NCBI RefSeq assembly: GCF_040784915.1
Contig: NZ_CP160797.1
Location: 3,958,137-4,022,136, forward strand
DNA length: 64,000 bases
Reading direction: 5' to 3'
Origin: Bacillus vallismortis
GTDB lineage: Bacteria; Bacillota; Bacilli; Bacillales; Bacillaceae
In this document: in pieces, positions 38,623 to 49,207 of the stretch
Layout of the letters: every line of letters starts with the position of its first letter
Numbering within the stretch: position 1 is the stretch's first letter
The notes under the pieces: model-generated
Seen by the model: the letters and a program-made list of their open reading frames with translations, nothing else
Database searches by the model: none
What the model was told of the DNA's origin: nothing
Translations under genes and position numbers: made by a program

Positions 38623-38660
38623 TTGATAATATAAACAATTTAACAGCAGGGAGATTGACC

Positions 38661-39752
38661 ATGACTAAACATACGATTCGCGTTGAATTGACATCAACAA
38701 AAAAACCGAAACCAGATCCTAATCAGCTTTCGTTCGGAAGAGTGTTTACAGACCACATGTTTGTAATGGACTATGCGGCGGATAAAGGATGGTACGATCC
38801 AAGAATCATTCCTTATCAACCCTTTTCAATGGACCCGGCCGCAATGGTATATCACTACGGCCAAACCGTGTTTGAAGGGTTAAAGGCTTACGTGTCAGAG
38901 AATGACCATGTCCTGCTTTTCAGACCGGAAAAAAATATGGAGCGCCTGAATCAATCAAACGACCGACTCTGCATCCCGGAAATCGATGAAGAACAGGTTC
39001 TCGAAGGTTTAAAACAGCTTGTCGCAATCGATAAAGACTGGATTCCGAACGCGGAGGGCACGTCCCTTTATATCCGTCCGTTCATCATCGCAACCGAGCC
39101 TTTTCTCGGTGTTGCGGCATCTCATACGTATAAACTATTTATCATTCTCTCTCCGGTCGGCTCTTATTATAAAGAAGGCATCAAGCCGGTCAAAATCGCT
39201 GTTGAAAATGAATTTGTCCGTGCGGTAAAAGGCGGAACGGGAAATGCCAAAACCGCGGGGAACTATGCTTCAAGCTTAAAAGCGCAGCAGGTAGCCGAAG
39301 AGAAAGGATTTTCCCAAGTGCTCTGGCTGGACGGCATTGAGAAGAAATACATCGAAGAAGTCGGCAGCATGAACATCTTCTTCAAAATCAACGGTGAAAT
39401 CGTAACGCCGATGCTGAACGGAAGCATCCTGGAAGGCATTACGCGCAATTCCGTCATCGCCTTGCTCAAGCATTGGGGCCTTCAAGTTTCTGAACGGAAA
39501 ATTGCGATCGATGAGGTCATCCAAGCCCATCAAGACGGCATCCTCGAAGAAGCTTTCGGAACCGGTACAGCGGCTGTTATTTCTCCAGTCGGCGAGCTGA
39601 TCTGGCAGGATGAAACACTGTCGATTAACAACGGTGAAACAGGAGAAATCGCCAAAAAACTATATGACACGATTACAGGCATTCAAAAAGGCGCTGTCGC
39701 AGACGAATTCGGATGGACGACAGAGGTCGCAGCGCTGACTGAAAGCAAGTAA
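38661..39752 (+). CDS. ilvK: Branched-chain amino acid aminotransferase
   Basis: Class IV PLP aminotransferase (ywaA in 168) for leucine, isoleucine and valine. 363 residues; signature [21 protein letters not shown]-site region VGSMNIFF, and the C-terminal [18 protein letters not shown]. The ATG at 38661 lies 9 bases after AGGGAG; an upstream in-frame TTG is too close to it. Paralogue of YbgE in B. subtilis. Confidence 0.95.
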   Translation: MTKHTIRVELTSTKKPKPDPNQLSFGRVFTDHMFVMDYAADKGWYDPRIIPYQPFSMDPAAMVYHYGQTVFEGLKAYVSENDHVLLFRPEKNMERLNQSNDRLCIPEIDEEQVLEGLKQLVAIDKDWIPNAEGTSLYIRPFIIATEPFLGVAASHTYKLFIILSPVGSYYKEGIKPVKIAVENEFVRAVKGGTGNAKTAGNYASSLKAQQVAEEKGFSQVLWLDGIEKKYIEEVGSMNIFFKINGEIVTPMLNGSILEGITRNSVIALLKHWGLQVSERKIAIDEVIQAHQDGILEEAFGTGTAAVISPVGELIWQDETLSINNGETGEIAKKLYDTITGIQKGAVADEFGWTTEVAALTESK

Positions 39753-39753
39753 G

Positions 39754-39784
39754 AAAAAGCCGGCCCACTGAAGGCCGGCTTTTC
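39754..39784. terminator. Bidirectional terminator between ilvK and licH
   Basis: AAAGCCGGCC/GGCCGGCTTT stem, loop CACTGAA, T-rich on both strands; it touches the licH stop. Confidence 0.85.
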
Positions 39785-41112
39785 TATGCTTCAATCTTGT
39801 TAAAGAACTGCGGCAGATACGCTTTGTGCGCCTCCAGCATTTCGTCTAAAATCTGTTTAGCGACCGTGTCGGACGGAACGAGCGGGTTAATCGCCATGGC
39901 GAGGAGTGCTGTTTGGTAGTCGCCTGTGACAGCCGCTTCTGCCGCGACACGTTCAAAGGATTTGATTTGCTGGACGAGGCCCCGGACAGATACCGGCAAG
40001 TCCCCGACAGCAATTGGCTGAGGGCCGTTTTTCGTCATCACGCAGTTCACTTCAACCGCGGAATCGTCTGGGATGCTGGCGATCGCACCATTATTGATCG
40101 TGTTTACCGGCTGAATATCGTGTTTATCATTGTAAATGGAGCTGATTAAATTACACGCGGCATCGCTGTAGTAAGCGCCGCCCCGTTTTTCCAGCTGCTC
40201 CGGTTTGATCGCAAGGTTCGGGTCTTTGTAGAGTTCGAATAGCTCTTTTTCGACCTTCTGCACCACTTCAGCTCTGGTGCCTTCCGTTTGTGATGCTTCC
40301 AGTTCGTGCTCCAGCATCTCTTTTGTTTTAAAATAGTAACGGTGGTAGCCGCAAGGGATGATATCGAGCGCTTTTAAAAATTCCGGCTCCCACTCTGCGC
40401 CTGAGATGTTTTTCATCGTCATCGCGTTTTTCGGATCACCCATTGCTTCGATGACTTGATCCTTCACACTGACGCCGTCCAAGAAGACATCCAGCCCGAA
40501 CACCATATGATTCAATCCGGCGAATTGGACTTCTACGCGTTCCACATCTACATCAAGCGCTTTGGCTACGCCCATTCTGATGCCGATTGGAACGTTACAG
40601 AGACCGACGACATTCTTCAGGTTGGAGTAGCGAAGCAAGGCTTCTGTCACCATGCCGGCAGGGTTTGTGAAGTTAACGAGCCATGCGTTCGGGCAGAGCT
40701 CTTCTATGTCCTTTGCGATCTCAAGGATGACCGGAATCGTGCGCAATCCTTTAAACAGGCCTCCCGGGCCGTTCGTTTCCTGGCCGATGACGCCGTATTT
40801 TAATGGGATGCGCTCATCCTTGGCTCTTGCCTGCAGAAGTCCGACGCGGAATTGAGTCGTGACAAAGTCTGCGTCTTTCAGCGCTTTTCTTCGGTCGAGC
40901 GTAAGATGAATGTCAATCGGGACACCGGCTTTTTCAACCATCCGTTTGGCGAGCGTGCCGACAATATTGAGCTTTTCTTCGCCCTCGGGGATATCGACGA
41001 GCCATAATTCACGGACAGGCAGCTCATCATACCGTTTAATCAATCCCTCCACGAGCTCTGGCGTGTAGCTCGAACCTCCGCCAATCGTTACAATCTTTAA
41101 TCCTTTTGTCAT
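39784..41112 (-). CDS. licH: 6-phospho-beta-glucosidase (GH4)
   Basis: A 442-residue family 4 glycosidase that cleaves phosphorylated beta-glucosides taken up by LicBCA, by an NAD+/Mn2+-dependent mechanism. N-terminal NAD fold [17 protein letters not shown], metal-site Cys/His in VGLCNVPIG and [10 protein letters not shown]. Start overlaps the licA stop by 4 bases. Last gene of licBCAH. Confidence 0.96.
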   Translation of the reverse strand: MTKGLKIVTIGGGSSYTPELVEGLIKRYDELPVRELWLVDIPEGEEKLNIVGTLAKRMVEKAGVPIDIHLTLDRRKALKDADFVTTQFRVGLLQARAKDERIPLKYGVIGQETNGPGGLFKGLRTIPVILEIAKDIEELCPNAWLVNFTNPAGMVTEALLRYSNLKNVVGLCNVPIGIRMGVAKALDVDVERVEVQFAGLNHMVFGLDVFLDGVSVKDQVIEAMGDPKNAMTMKNISGAEWEPEFLKALDIIPCGYHRYYFKTKEMLEHELEASQTEGTRAEVVQKVEKELFELYKDPNLAIKPEQLEKRGGAYYSDAACNLISSIYNDKHDIQPVNTINNGAIASIPDDSAVEVNCVMTKNGPQPIAVGDLPVSVRGLVQQIKSFERVAAEAAVTGDYQTALLAMAINPLVPSDTVAKQILDEMLEAHKAYLPQFFNKIEA

Positions 41113-41441
41113 ATGCTTGCTCCCCTTTGCTCGGTGATTTTTTCATATAGCTCAATGATCTCCGCCGCCAGTTCCTTCACTGTCATCGCATTCATTAAAT
41201 GATCCTGTGCATGAACCATCAGAAGCGTCATTTCCGTTTTTTCTCCGCCCGCTTCATTTTGAATCAGCTCTGTCTGATAGTGATGGGCTTTTGACAATTC
41301 TTCTGCGGCATCTTGAAGCTTGTTCCGCGCTTCTTCTGCGTCACCGCTTTTCGCAGCGGCAATGGCCTCCATTGCGGAGCTCCTTCCGTTTCCTCCGTGA
41401 AGGATGATTTGAAAAATGATTTGCTCCATTTTCTCATTCAC
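41109..41441 (-). CDS. licA: Lichenan/cellobiose PTS component EIIA
   Basis: A 110-residue lactose/cellobiose-type EIIA, helical bundle with the phosphorylation His in [12 protein letters not shown] took the GTG at 41441 as start because AAAGGAAG lies about eight bases upstream; another in-frame GTG at 41450 overlaps that site. Third gene of licBCAH, coupled to licH. Confidence 0.94.
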   Translation of the reverse strand: MNEKMEQIIFQIILHGGNGRSSAMEAIAAAKSGDAEEARNKLQDAAEELSKAHHYQTELIQNEAGGEKTEMTLLMVHAQDHLMNAMTVKELAAEIIELYEKITEQRGASI

Positions 41442-41459
41442 GCGATTCACTTCCTTTCT

Positions 41460-42818
41460 CTACAGAGCCGCTTCTTTGTCATCTGATGCTGCAGGCGTTT
41501 GGGCCAGCTCCAGATCGTTTTCTTCTTTCAGCTTCTGTTTATCCCACATTCTGAAAAACGGATAGTAGACAACAAAGGATACGGCGAGATTAATGGCTTG
41601 CATGACCGCACCTGAGACTTTTCCCCCTGTCGCCAAATAGCCTGAAAAGATTGGCGGCATGGTCCACGGCACTGCGATCCCCGCCGGTTTGGCGACAAGC
41701 CCGGTGCTCATTCCGATGTATGTGAGTGTCACTGTGACAAGCGGCGTGATGATAAACGGAAGTAAAAGCATCGGGTTCATGACGATCGGCATACCGAAAA
41801 TAATCGGTTCGTTAATATTGAAAATGGCCGGTCCGATCGCAAGCTTTCCGAGCTGCTTCATTTGTTTGCTTCGGGCGCGCAGGAACATTGTGACAACCAG
41901 CGCCAAAGTGGCGCCGCTTCCGCCGATATTGATCCAGATATCAAAAAATTGCTGGGTGAAAATCTTAGGCAGCTCCTCACCGGCTTGGAAGGCAATCCTA
42001 TTGGCATCCATGGCGCCGTACCAAATCGGTGCCATGACGCCGCCGACAATGTTTGCTCCATGAAGACCGCAGGCCCATAAAAGCATTTTGACGGCTTCAG
42101 CGACAAGGCTGCCTCCGAGACTTCCGCCAAGAATAGAAAGCGGCGTCCCCAATAAAACGCTTACAATATTATGAAGGCTTTCAAACGGTGTTGCTTCAAC
42201 AATCAGCCGGGCTGCCCAAATCAGAAAGATGACGGCAAAGCCGGGGATTAACGCGACAAATGACTTGCTGACCGCCGGGGGAACACCGTCCGGCATTTTG
42301 AAGACCAAATTGCGCTGGATAATGAGGCGGTAAATCTCAGTTGATACCATCGCGATAATCATGGCGACAAACAGACCTTTGCTTCCCATGAGTGTTAGCG
42401 GAATTCCGCCGCCGACCATGATTTCTTTCGTCGAACCATCAGGCGTAAACGGCACTTGATACGGTGTCGCTAACAAAAATGCCGCAAGTGAAATGGCTCC
42501 GGCCGACAAGGCATCAACACCATATTTCTCGGCGAGCCGGTAGGCGATGCCGAACGCGGCGACAAGGCCCATAATTTCAAAGGTGGCGTCGACTGGGTAG
42601 TCCAGTTTATCAGACCAGGAGCTGCCAAACGTTTTTGCCATAAACTCAGCGTAGCCCGGGATCGGGAGGTTGCCGATGATGAGGAAAAAGGAACCGATGA
42701 TAATCAGCGGCATCGTGAGAATGATACCATCACGCAGCGCCTGCAAATGACGCTGGCCCGCAATTCTTCCCGCTATAGGCATGACCTTTTCTTCTAAGAT
42801 CTGATTGACTTTATTCAC
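41460..42818 (-). CDS. licC: Lichenan/cellobiose PTS component EIIC
   Basis: A 452-residue membrane permease of the lactose/cellobiose PTS family with about ten helices. Conserved: IAGQRHLQALRDGIILTMPL at the N-terminus, FKMPDGVPPAVSKSF, and NINEPIIFGMPIVMNP, which lines the sugar pathway. A close paralogue, ywbA, lies at 19554-20888. Preceded by licB with a 15-base gap. Confidence 0.96.
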   Translation of the reverse strand: MNKVNQILEEKVMPIAGRIAGQRHLQALRDGIILTMPLIIIGSFFLIIGNLPIPGYAEFMAKTFGSSWSDKLDYPVDATFEIMGLVAAFGIAYRLAEKYGVDALSAGAISLAAFLLATPYQVPFTPDGSTKEIMVGGGIPLTLMGSKGLFVAMIIAMVSTEIYRLIIQRNLVFKMPDGVPPAVSKSFVALIPGFAVIFLIWAARLIVEATPFESLHNIVSVLLGTPLSILGGSLGGSLVAEAVKMLLWACGLHGANIVGGVMAPIWYGAMDANRIAFQAGEELPKIFTQQFFDIWINIGGSGATLALVVTMFLRARSKQMKQLGKLAIGPAIFNINEPIIFGMPIVMNPMLLLPFIITPLVTVTLTYIGMSTGLVAKPAGIAVPWTMPPIFSGYLATGGKVSGAVMQAINLAVSFVVYYPFFRMWDKQKLKEENDLELAQTPAASDDKEAAL

Positions 42819-42833
42819 ATAGCCCGCCCCTCT

Positions 42834-43142
42834 CTATGACACATGTCCAAGCTGTTCAGCCGATTTCAGCACTTCCGCCCCGTTGCACGTGCCATAATGG
42901 ACGGTATTAATGACGTCTACCGGAACCCCCTTTGCCTCTCCTAATTTTTTCAGCTGCGGAAGCATATAACGGACTTGCGGGCCGAGAAGCAATACATCCG
43001 CTTTATCAATATGTTGTTGTACAGAATCCCCTGAAACTGCCCAAATGGTATAGTCTTTTCCTTGTTCCTGCGCACTTTTTTCCATCTTGCTCACCAGTAA
43101 GCTGGTAGACATGCCTGCTGCACAAACGAGTAATATATTCAT
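42834..43142 (-). CDS. licB: Lichenan/cellobiose PTS component EIIB
   Basis: A 102-residue cellobiose-type EIIB. The phospho-Cys is Cys7 in [15 protein letters not shown], at the end of the first beta strand as in the family. First gene of licBCAH; AGGAGGTCTTTTAC precedes the start. Confidence 0.96.
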   Translation of the reverse strand: MNILLVCAAGMSTSLLVSKMEKSAQEQGKDYTIWAVSGDSVQQHIDKADVLLLGPQVRYMLPQLKKLGEAKGVPVDVINTVHYGTCNGAEVLKSAEQLGHVS

Positions 43143-43200
43143 GTAAAAGACCTCCTAGAGTTTAATCAATTTTGTCATGTCCTGCTGTTGATATCATCAT

Positions 43201-43229
43201 ATTATGAAATCGCTTTCATAAACACTCAA
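43201..43229 (-). promoter_or_regulatory. Promoter of licBCAH
   Basis: On the minus strand TTGAGT (43224-43229), 17-base spacer, CATAAT (43201-43206). The cre site occupies the spacer and the -10. Confidence 0.65.
43205..43218. promoter_or_regulatory. cre site of licBCAH
   Basis: TGAAATCGCTTTCA, a nearly perfect CcpA palindrome inside the promoter, placed to block RNA polymerase when glucose is present. Confidence 0.85.
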
Positions 43230-43231
43230 GG

Positions 43232-43254
43232 TTTTTCCGCAGGAAACGGAAAAA
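43232..43254. promoter_or_regulatory. Probable LicR activator site
   Basis: TTTTTCCG-N7-CGGAAAAA, a perfect 8-bp dyad directly upstream of the -35 of licBCAH. No U-tract follows on the minus strand, so it is not a terminator of licR. Confidence 0.65.
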
Positions 43255-43270
43255 AGGTATATACAGGCTG

Positions 43271-45196
43271 TCAGCTCAGCATTTTTTGGTCAAACACTTC
43301 CGAAAGCTCTTGATACGAACGGCATTTGATCAGCTGGTTTACCGCCGACGGGTCATCCAACATGCTGCCGAGCAATTTGTACATGCTTTGCAAATCCGCT
43401 TTGTTCTCCTTTTCAACACAAAGCAGACAAACAAATTGAACACGCTGATTCTCCCAATCTATCGGTTTTTTCAGCGTACAAACGACCCAAAACGTTGTTT
43501 TCGTCTGCGGAACGAGCGGGTGCGGGATGGCAACAAGATTGCCGAAGCACGTTGGCGACATGGCTTCTCGTTCAAAAATGGAAGCGATGAGTTCATCATC
43601 TGCATAGCCGCAATCAACCGCTTTCCGCCCTAAAAATTGAATCACTTCTTCTTTTGAGCGCAGATCCTTCTGGAAGAAAACGAGGTCTTTTTTCAGGTAG
43701 CGGACCGCTTTTTCTTTTTCATCCCTTAGAATGGATTCTATTTTTGTAAAGTCGGTTCCGCCCAAGAGTGTGTTAACCTTCAGCACTGGTACAGGCAGCT
43801 CTTTTTTGATCGGGATGGTGCTGATGACAAAATCAATGGATTCATAGGATATCTGGTCAAGACTGTAATACTCAGCAGTTCCCAGAATATCGAGCCGCTT
43901 GCCGAAATGGGAACGGAGTTTTTCACGCAGAAGCTGGGCGCTCCCGGCACCTGATGCACACACAATGATACAGCGTTTCGGCGGGCTTTCTGTTTTTTTT
44001 CGTTCAATCGCGGCGCCAAAATGGAGGGCCAGATAACCCATTTCGTTTTCATGAATGTCGATGCCCGTTTCTTCCTTTATCACCATTCCCGCAATGATTC
44101 CGGCCTCAAAAGCGAGAGGATAATGTTCCTTGATCGCTGCCAGCATCGGATTTCGCAGGTTCATGCCGTATCGATTGCGGCTGATCGCCGGCTTCACATG
44201 CAGCGCCAAGCCAATTTTCAGCTCTTTGTCATGCAGAATGCCGAGCTTCAGTTCACGATCAACTGCCTTGATCATAGCAAAAGTCAGCTGATCGGTTTCT
44301 TCGTCTATTGAAAATGTGTCTTCCCCGCATTGGGATTGTGTCATTCGTTTTGTGCCGAGGAGATGCATGGCGATATAGGCCGCCTCGTCTTTCGGAAATG
44401 TAACGGCGAGAGCTGATTCCAGCTCTTTTACGATGGCTTTTGCAGCCTGATATTCTTTTTGATGCAGGATATGATCCATATCTTCCGGGAAAAGAGAGAC
44501 ATAGTTTTCCGTTCTGATTCGTTTACAAGCGATGGCGATATGAATGATGAGGTTATTCAGTCCCAAGTTAGAGAGAGGAATGCGGTCGTTTTTCATTTTT
44601 TTCAGGATGGCGGAACGGATGATCTCAATTTCTTCCTTCGGCAAAATATTAGCCTTTTCATTCAGAACATCAATCTCCGTTTCTCTTTCATCGACAATGT
44701 ACTCAGCCATACAATATCTCATCTGCACCTCGTCCCCGCGCAGCTTGAAGCCGTAATTCGGTCGTGTTTCCATGACGATGCGGTAAGGCAGCAGCCGTTT
44801 CTTTACTTCTTTTAAATCCGTTTGCAGCGTAGATTTTGAGATAAATAGTTCTTCAGCCAATTCATCGAGCTTGAGGTAATGCTCCGCCAGCAGCAGCCGT
44901 TTCATAAGATAAATCATTCTCTCCTCCGGCAACACCGGCAGGGCCTTTTTTTGCTGAAATACATCTTGCAGCAGCGTTCTGAATGTCTGCTCATCCTGAA
45001 TGCGGAGTTTGTAACCGGAGCCTCTTACCGATTGGACCCAGGCGCCATGACCGCTCAGCACACCTTGCAGTTCCTTTATATCATTGCGGACCGTCCGCGT
45101 CGTTACGTTTAATTGCGCGGCAAAAAACGAGCTAGTCACCGGGGATTCAGCCGCCATCAGCAAGCGCAGAATATCACGAAGTCGCCCATGAAGCAT
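43271..45196 (-). CDS. licR: PRD-containing transcriptional activator LicR
   Basis: A 641-residue activator of licBCAH. Order of domains: two N-terminal helix-turn-helix units (1-140), PRD1 and PRD2 (about 175-390) with regulatory His residues such as LNNLIIHIAIACKR and IAMHLLGTKR, an EIIB-like domain with Cys in CIIVCASGAGSAQLL, and a C-terminal EIIA-like domain with His in LVAIPHPLVP. PTS phosphorylation of the PRDs activates or silences it. It lies upstream of licB in the same direction with its own promoter. Confidence 0.96.
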   Translation of the reverse strand: MLHGRLRDILRLLMAAESPVTSSFFAAQLNVTTRTVRNDIKELQGVLSGHGAWVQSVRGSGYKLRIQDEQTFRTLLQDVFQQKKALPVLPEERMIYLMKRLLLAEHYLKLDELAEELFISKSTLQTDLKEVKKRLLPYRIVMETRPNYGFKLRGDEVQMRYCMAEYIVDERETEIDVLNEKANILPKEEIEIIRSAILKKMKNDRIPLSNLGLNNLIIHIAIACKRIRTENYVSLFPEDMDHILHQKEYQAAKAIVKELESALAVTFPKDEAAYIAMHLLGTKRMTQSQCGEDTFSIDEETDQLTFAMIKAVDRELKLGILHDKELKIGLALHVKPAISRNRYGMNLRNPMLAAIKEHYPLAFEAGIIAGMVIKEETGIDIHENEMGYLALHFGAAIERKKTESPPKRCIIVCASGAGSAQLLREKLRSHFGKRLDILGTAEYYSLDQISYESIDFVISTIPIKKELPVPVLKVNTLLGGTDFTKIESILRDEKEKAVRYLKKDLVFFQKDLRSKEEVIQFLGRKAVDCGYADDELIASIFEREAMSPTCFGNLVAIPHPLVPQTKTTFWVVCTLKKPIDWENQRVQFVCLLCVEKENKADLQSMYKLLGSMLDDPSAVNQLIKCRSYQELSEVFDQKMLS

Positions 45197-45275
45197 GAGA
45201 AAAACCTCCTATCAAGTAGATGCAGGGATAAAGTCAATAGGCAGAAAGGATGGTGAAGGAATGAAATGTATATAA

Positions 45276-45304
45276 ATTCTATAATGGAGAGAATGGCAAG
45301 TCAA
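45276..45304 (-). promoter_or_regulatory. SigA promoter of licR
   Basis: TTGACT (45299-45304), 17-base spacer, TAGAAT (45276-45281) on the minus strand. Confidence 0.6.
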
Positions 45305-45339
45305 TGAACATCGGGAGGACAAGAGGGGAAACGGACCCA

Positions 45340-45369
45340 TAAAAAAACAGCCGGGTTCAGCCGGCTGTT
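45340..45369 (-). terminator. Terminator overlapping the yxzF stop
   Basis: AACAGCCGG/CCGGCTGTT stem with a 6-base loop, U-tract on the minus strand from the A-run at 45341-45347. The end of the yxzF frame lies in it. Confidence 0.8.
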
Positions 45370-45542
45370 CGGGATGAGGACGTGTTCTTTTGTTTTGACG
45401 CCTTCCGATCCTTCATGATTTTTCGTACAATCGGGTAAATGAGCGGCGCCCATTTGATAACGGTTTTGATCATCTTTTTCAAAGCTCCGATTCTCCCTTC
45501 TTTTTTCTCAACCATTCCCCTGATTCTCTTTTGCATAAACAT
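45357..45542 (-). CDS. yxzF: Small cationic protein, function unknown
   Basis: Up to 61 residues, strongly basic, with one amphipathic or short membrane segment ([16 protein letters not shown]) and a Ser/Lys tail. Start uncertain: the ATG at 45542 sits on the yxlJ stop and has a weak ribosome binding site, while a TTG about 60 bases further in (start [11 protein letters not shown], about 41 residues) follows GGGAGAATCGGAG and may be the true one. It is probably cotranscribed with yxlJ. The symbol is my memory of the small gene at this place in 168. No function can be inferred. Confidence 0.55.
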   Translation of the reverse strand: MFMQKRIRGMVEKKEGRIGALKKMIKTVIKWAPLIYPIVRKIMKDRKASKQKNTSSSRTAG

Positions 45543-45543
45543 G

Positions 45544-46134
45544 CTAACGCGACACGTACCTATTTCCCTTCACCCAGAAACGCCACGGATAATCGCGTGC
45601 CTCTCCGCTGTTGTCAATGCCGATGCGCGGGCCGGTTGAGATTTCTTCCGGTGTGTACCCGCTTTCAATGTAAAGGGGCTGTTCCGTGATCCAGCGTCCG
45701 TAGTCATTCATCGTGACGCCAAGCGCTTTCGTCAGCTTTCCAGGTCCGTTTGTCCATTCCCTCGGACGCCGGCCCGGCCTTCTCTCCTCCATTAACAGCT
45801 GCCCTTCATGGGGCTCAATCGCCCTGATTAGTACCGCTTGCGGGACATCCTCTTCTGCGGCAACGACATTCAGCAATGTATGGGTGTGCATGACGTATGT
45901 ATACACCCGCCCAGCTTCCGCAAACATAATCTCAGTCCGCTTCGTCCGGCGGTTGTTAAAGCTGTGGGCCGCTCTGTCTCCAGCTCCCATATAGGCCTCT
46001 GTTTCCACAATATAGCCTGATGCTGTGCCTTCGTCTGTCTCTTTAACCAGAAGGCAGCCGAGAAGCGCCGGGGCAAGCTCAAGGGCGGTTTTTTGATAAA
46101 ACGTGATGGGTAGCGGATGTCTTTCTCTCGTCAC
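45544..46134 (-). CDS. yxlJ: 3-methyladenine DNA glycosylase (AAG family)
   Basis: A 196-residue alkyl-purine DNA glycosylase similar to human AAG/MPG. Motifs: [25 protein letters not shown] (catalytic Glu in ETEAY), [12 protein letters not shown] and [17 protein letters not shown]. It removes damaged purines in base excision repair. I took GTG 46134 as start because AGGAGAGGTCGATTC precedes it; the open frame to 46176 lies in the katX promoter region. Confidence 0.92.
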   Translation of the reverse strand: MTRERHPLPITFYQKTALELAPALLGCLLVKETDEGTASGYIVETEAYMGAGDRAAHSFNNRRTKRTEIMFAEAGRVYTYVMHTHTLLNVVAAEEDVPQAVLIRAIEPHEGQLLMEERRPGRRPREWTNGPGKLTKALGVTMNDYGRWITEQPLYIESGYTPEEISTGPRIGIDNSGEARDYPWRFWVKGNRYVSR

Positions 46135-46203
46135 GAATCGACCTCTCCTTTTACCGATTTTTGTACATTGTACCATTCCCCAACCTGATGAAGAAAAACG
46201 GCT

Positions 46204-46230
46204 GTTTTAAAATCTTTCCATTCAGGGCAT
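46204..46230 (+). promoter_or_regulatory. SigB/SigF-type promoter of katX
   Basis: GTTTTA (46204-46209), 15-base spacer, GGGCAT (46225-46230). katX is known to be read by both SigF in the forespore and SigB; these elements fit either. Confidence 0.6.
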
Positions 46231-46262
46231 ATTGTTATCGTTCAAAAAAGGAGGGCCAATCA

Positions 46263-47906
46263 ATGAAAGATGAGCACCAAAACAAGCATCACGGAACAAA
46301 TGCCCAAAGCAGCGAAGATACGCTTTCTCATAAGACATCCGGGAAAAACGAATCAGAGGATACTTTGACGAACAGGCAGGGGCACCCTGTCACTGACAAC
46401 CAAAATGTGAGAACGGTCGGGAACAGAGGGCCTACAACACTTGAGAACTACGATTTTCTCGAAAAAATCAGCCACTTTGACCGTGAACGCATCCCGGAGC
46501 GGGTTGTCCACGCCAGAGGAGCGGGTGCACACGGGTATTTTGAAGCGTATGGAAGCTTTGGAGACGAACCGATTTCAAAGTATACCCGGGCCAAGCTGTT
46601 TCAGGAAAAAGGCAAGAAAACGCCGGCATTTGTCCGTTTTTCTACGGTGAATCATGGAAAACACTCACCCGAAACATTGAGAGACCCGCGCGGTTTTGCC
46701 GTGAAGCTTTATACCGAAGACGGAAACTGGGATTTGGTCGGGAACAACCTGAAAATCTTTTTTATTCGCGACCCGCTGAAATTTCCGGATCTTGTCCACG
46801 CATTTCAGCCTGATCCAGTGACCAACATCCAAGATGGTGAACGTATTTTCGACTTCATTTCCCAGTCTCCTGAAGCGACACATATGATCACCTTCTTATT
46901 TTCGCCTTGGGGCATTCCGGCCAACTACCGGCACATGCAGGGTTCAGGCGTACACGCCTATAAGTGGGTGAATGAGGAAGGCAAGGCCGTCCTCGTGAAA
47001 TATCATTTCGAACCGAAGCAGGGCATCCGCAACCTGACACAGAAGGAAGCGGAAGAGATTCAAGGGAAAAACTTTAACCATGCAACACAGGATTTGTATG
47101 AAGCAATTGAAAATGGCGATTATCCGGAATGGGAAGTGTATGCCCAAATTATGAGCGATAATGAGCATCCTGAACTGGACTTTGATCCGCTTGATCCGAC
47201 AAAGCTGTGGTATAAAGACGATTTTCCATGGAAGCCGATCGGCAAACTGGTTCTTAATAAAAATCCGGAAAACTTCCATGCGGAAGTGGAACAAGCTTCA
47301 TTCGGAACGGGAGTGCTTGTCGATGGGCTTGATTTTTCAGATGATAAATTGCTGCAAGGGCGGACGTTTGCCTACTCTGATACGCAGCGCTACCGTGTAG
47401 GCGCAAATTACCTGCAGCTTCCGATCAACTCGCCGAATAAGCATGTCGCCACCAACCAGGAAGGCGGGCAAATGCAATATCGGGTCGATCGAGCAGAAGG
47501 CCAAAACCCGCACGTCAACTATGAGCCATCGATTATGGGCGGGCTGAAGGAAGCGAATCAGGATGGCAAAGATCATACGCCCCATGTCGAAGGTGATGTA
47601 AAGCGTGAAGCGCTCAACAGAACGAACAACTTCGGACAGGCTGGAGAGACCTACCGGAGATTTTCAGAATTTGAACGGAACGAATTGATCACGAATCTGG
47701 TTAATACACTTTCTACATGCCGAAAAGAAATTCAGGATCAAATGATAGAGAATTTCACAAAAGCTGATCCCGACTACGGAAAACGCGTGGCAGAAGGGCT
47801 GAAAAAAGCCACCGAAAACAACAGCAACGGACCGATCGGCACAACAGCGACTGAACAGGCTGCAATGCAAGCTGAACAGGAAAGTCATCCGTCTGACCCG
47901 TATTAA
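46263..47906 (+). CDS. katX: Spore catalase KatX
   Basis: A 547-residue clade 3 small-subunit type heme catalase, the major catalase of dormant spores protecting germinating cells. Catalytic His in [16 protein letters not shown], the signature [20 protein letters not shown] and heme-ligand Tyr in [21 protein letters not shown] are present. The hydrophilic N-terminal 50 residues are an extension relative to typical catalases. Start ATG 46263 follows AAAGGAGGGCCAATC; the frame upstream has no such signal. Confidence 0.96.
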   Translation: MKDEHQNKHHGTNAQSSEDTLSHKTSGKNESEDTLTNRQGHPVTDNQNVRTVGNRGPTTLENYDFLEKISHFDRERIPERVVHARGAGAHGYFEAYGSFGDEPISKYTRAKLFQEKGKKTPAFVRFSTVNHGKHSPETLRDPRGFAVKLYTEDGNWDLVGNNLKIFFIRDPLKFPDLVHAFQPDPVTNIQDGERIFDFISQSPEATHMITFLFSPWGIPANYRHMQGSGVHAYKWVNEEGKAVLVKYHFEPKQGIRNLTQKEAEEIQGKNFNHATQDLYEAIENGDYPEWEVYAQIMSDNEHPELDFDPLDPTKLWYKDDFPWKPIGKLVLNKNPENFHAEVEQASFGTGVLVDGLDFSDDKLLQGRTFAYSDTQRYRVGANYLQLPINSPNKHVATNQEGGQMQYRVDRAEGQNPHVNYEPSIMGGLKEANQDGKDHTPHVEGDVKREALNRTNNFGQAGETYRRFSEFERNELITNLVNTLSTCRKEIQDQMIENFTKADPDYGKRVAEGLKKATENNSNGPIGTTATEQAAMQAEQESHPSDPY

Positions 47907-47913
47907 AACATCG

Positions 47914-47946
47914 AACAGGGCTTTTGGAAGTCCTGTTTTTTATTTT
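47914..47946 (+). terminator. Terminator of katX
   Basis: AACAGG/CCTGTT stem with a long loop followed by TTTTTTATTTTT. Confidence 0.65.
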
Positions 47947-48004
47947 TCTATTGAAACGCTCTCAGCAATTGTGTTGTACTGGAAGAAAAAGGTGGAGAGG
48001 AAAG

Positions 48005-49207
48005 ATGGAATTACAGCAGGACATGATGTCTCAGAAAAAAACAATCGGCGCTTTAGATCACGCCGTTTTCTTATGCATGATATTTTGTTTTTGGTTTTCA
48101 GGCTATATTTACGTCCCTGTATTCAGCCTGTATTTGGAGGACCTGCACTTTTCCTATGGCGCCATCGGCATCATTCTCGGCAGCTACGGGGTGACGCAAA
48201 TTCTTCTTCGATTTCCGCTCGGCTTGCTGTCAGACATCCTGTTTTCTATACGCAAACAATTGTTAATTGGCGGGTTTGGGTTTTCCATCCTCAGCAGCCT
48301 GCTTTTTCTGCTGTTTGATTCTTTCTTCTTCGTGCTGGCCGCCCGGCTGTTTGCGGGGATCACCGCCTCTATGTGGGTCATGGCGACGATTTTATATGCA
48401 CAATATTCCAACAGCGAAAATGCCTCAAAAGCAATGGGCATCATGCAGTTTTTCACCGTCATGCCTCAGTTTATCAGCATTGTGTTCTGCGGGCTTGCGG
48501 CAGCCCACTTAGGCAGGCAGGTTCCGTTTTGGATGGCGCTGGCGGCCTCGGCCGCCGGTCTGGTAATTTGCTGCTTTATTAAAGACCCGTCGGCTTCTCC
48601 CGCGAATCGCGACACAATCGGTGTGCCGCAATACATCAAAGACACATTGCGGCTGCCGAAGCTCAAGCTTTTCACCATCCTCTCTATGACCGCCCACGCG
48701 GTGTTATTTATGACAGTGTTTGGTTTTACACCGCTTTACATTCATCAGCTCGGATTGGGTGACGCGGAGCTGCTTTGGGTGATGAGCGCCTTTTTCCTCC
48801 CTCACGCAGCCGCCACATTAAGCGTTGTGTTTCTGCGCATGACAAGCCGGATCGCTTACTCCGTGCTGCTCTCCAGTTTTGCAGTGACCGGAGCCTGTTT
48901 GCTATTCGTTCCTTTTTCAGCTACATTGTTCACGGTTTGCATCACGCACGCCTGCATCGGGATGGCGCTCGGTTTCGTGTTCCCTTTGCTGCTAGGCCAT
49001 GTCGTCCATATCAGTTCTGCCCCTTTAAAAATGTCAGTCATGGGATTCTATCAATCGTTTTATGCATTGGGCATCTTCCTTGGACCCCTTCTCGCCGGAA
49101 AAATCGCACAGCTTTTCGGGCTTTCGGGGGTTTTTTATGGAGCCGGGGCGCTGGCATTTGCCGCCTTTCTTGTCATGCTCATGCAAAAGCGCAGCATGGC
49201 CAATTAA
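48005..49207 (+). CDS. yxlH: Major facilitator superfamily transporter
   Basis: A 400-residue MFS permease with 12 helices; motif A appears as [17 protein letters not shown] after helix 2. It resembles drug or sugar exporters of unknown substrate. I chose the ATG at 48005 with GGAGAGGAAAG upstream. Its stop codon overlaps that of the convergent yxlG, without a hairpin between them. Confidence 0.88.
   Translation: MELQQDMMSQKKTIGALDHAVFLCMIFCFWFSGYIYVPVFSLYLEDLHFSYGAIGIILGSYGVTQILLRFPLGLLSDILFSIRKQLLIGGFGFSILSSLLFLLFDSFFFVLAARLFAGITASMWVMATILYAQYSNSENASKAMGIMQFFTVMPQFISIVFCGLAAAHLGRQVPFWMALAASAAGLVICCFIKDPSASPANRDTIGVPQYIKDTLRLPKLKLFTILSMTAHAVLFMTVFGFTPLYIHQLGLGDAELLWVMSAFFLPHAAATLSVVFLRMTSRIAYSVLLSSFAVTGACLLFVPFSATLFTVCITHACIGMALGFVFPLLLGHVVHISSAPLKMSVMGFYQSFYALGIFLGPLLAGKIAQLFGLSGVFYGAGALAFAAFLVMLMQKRSMAN

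Noticed and set aside
43231-43256. Hairpin after licR as a terminator
   Set aside because: No U-tract on the minus strand and position just before the licB -35 fit an activator site better.
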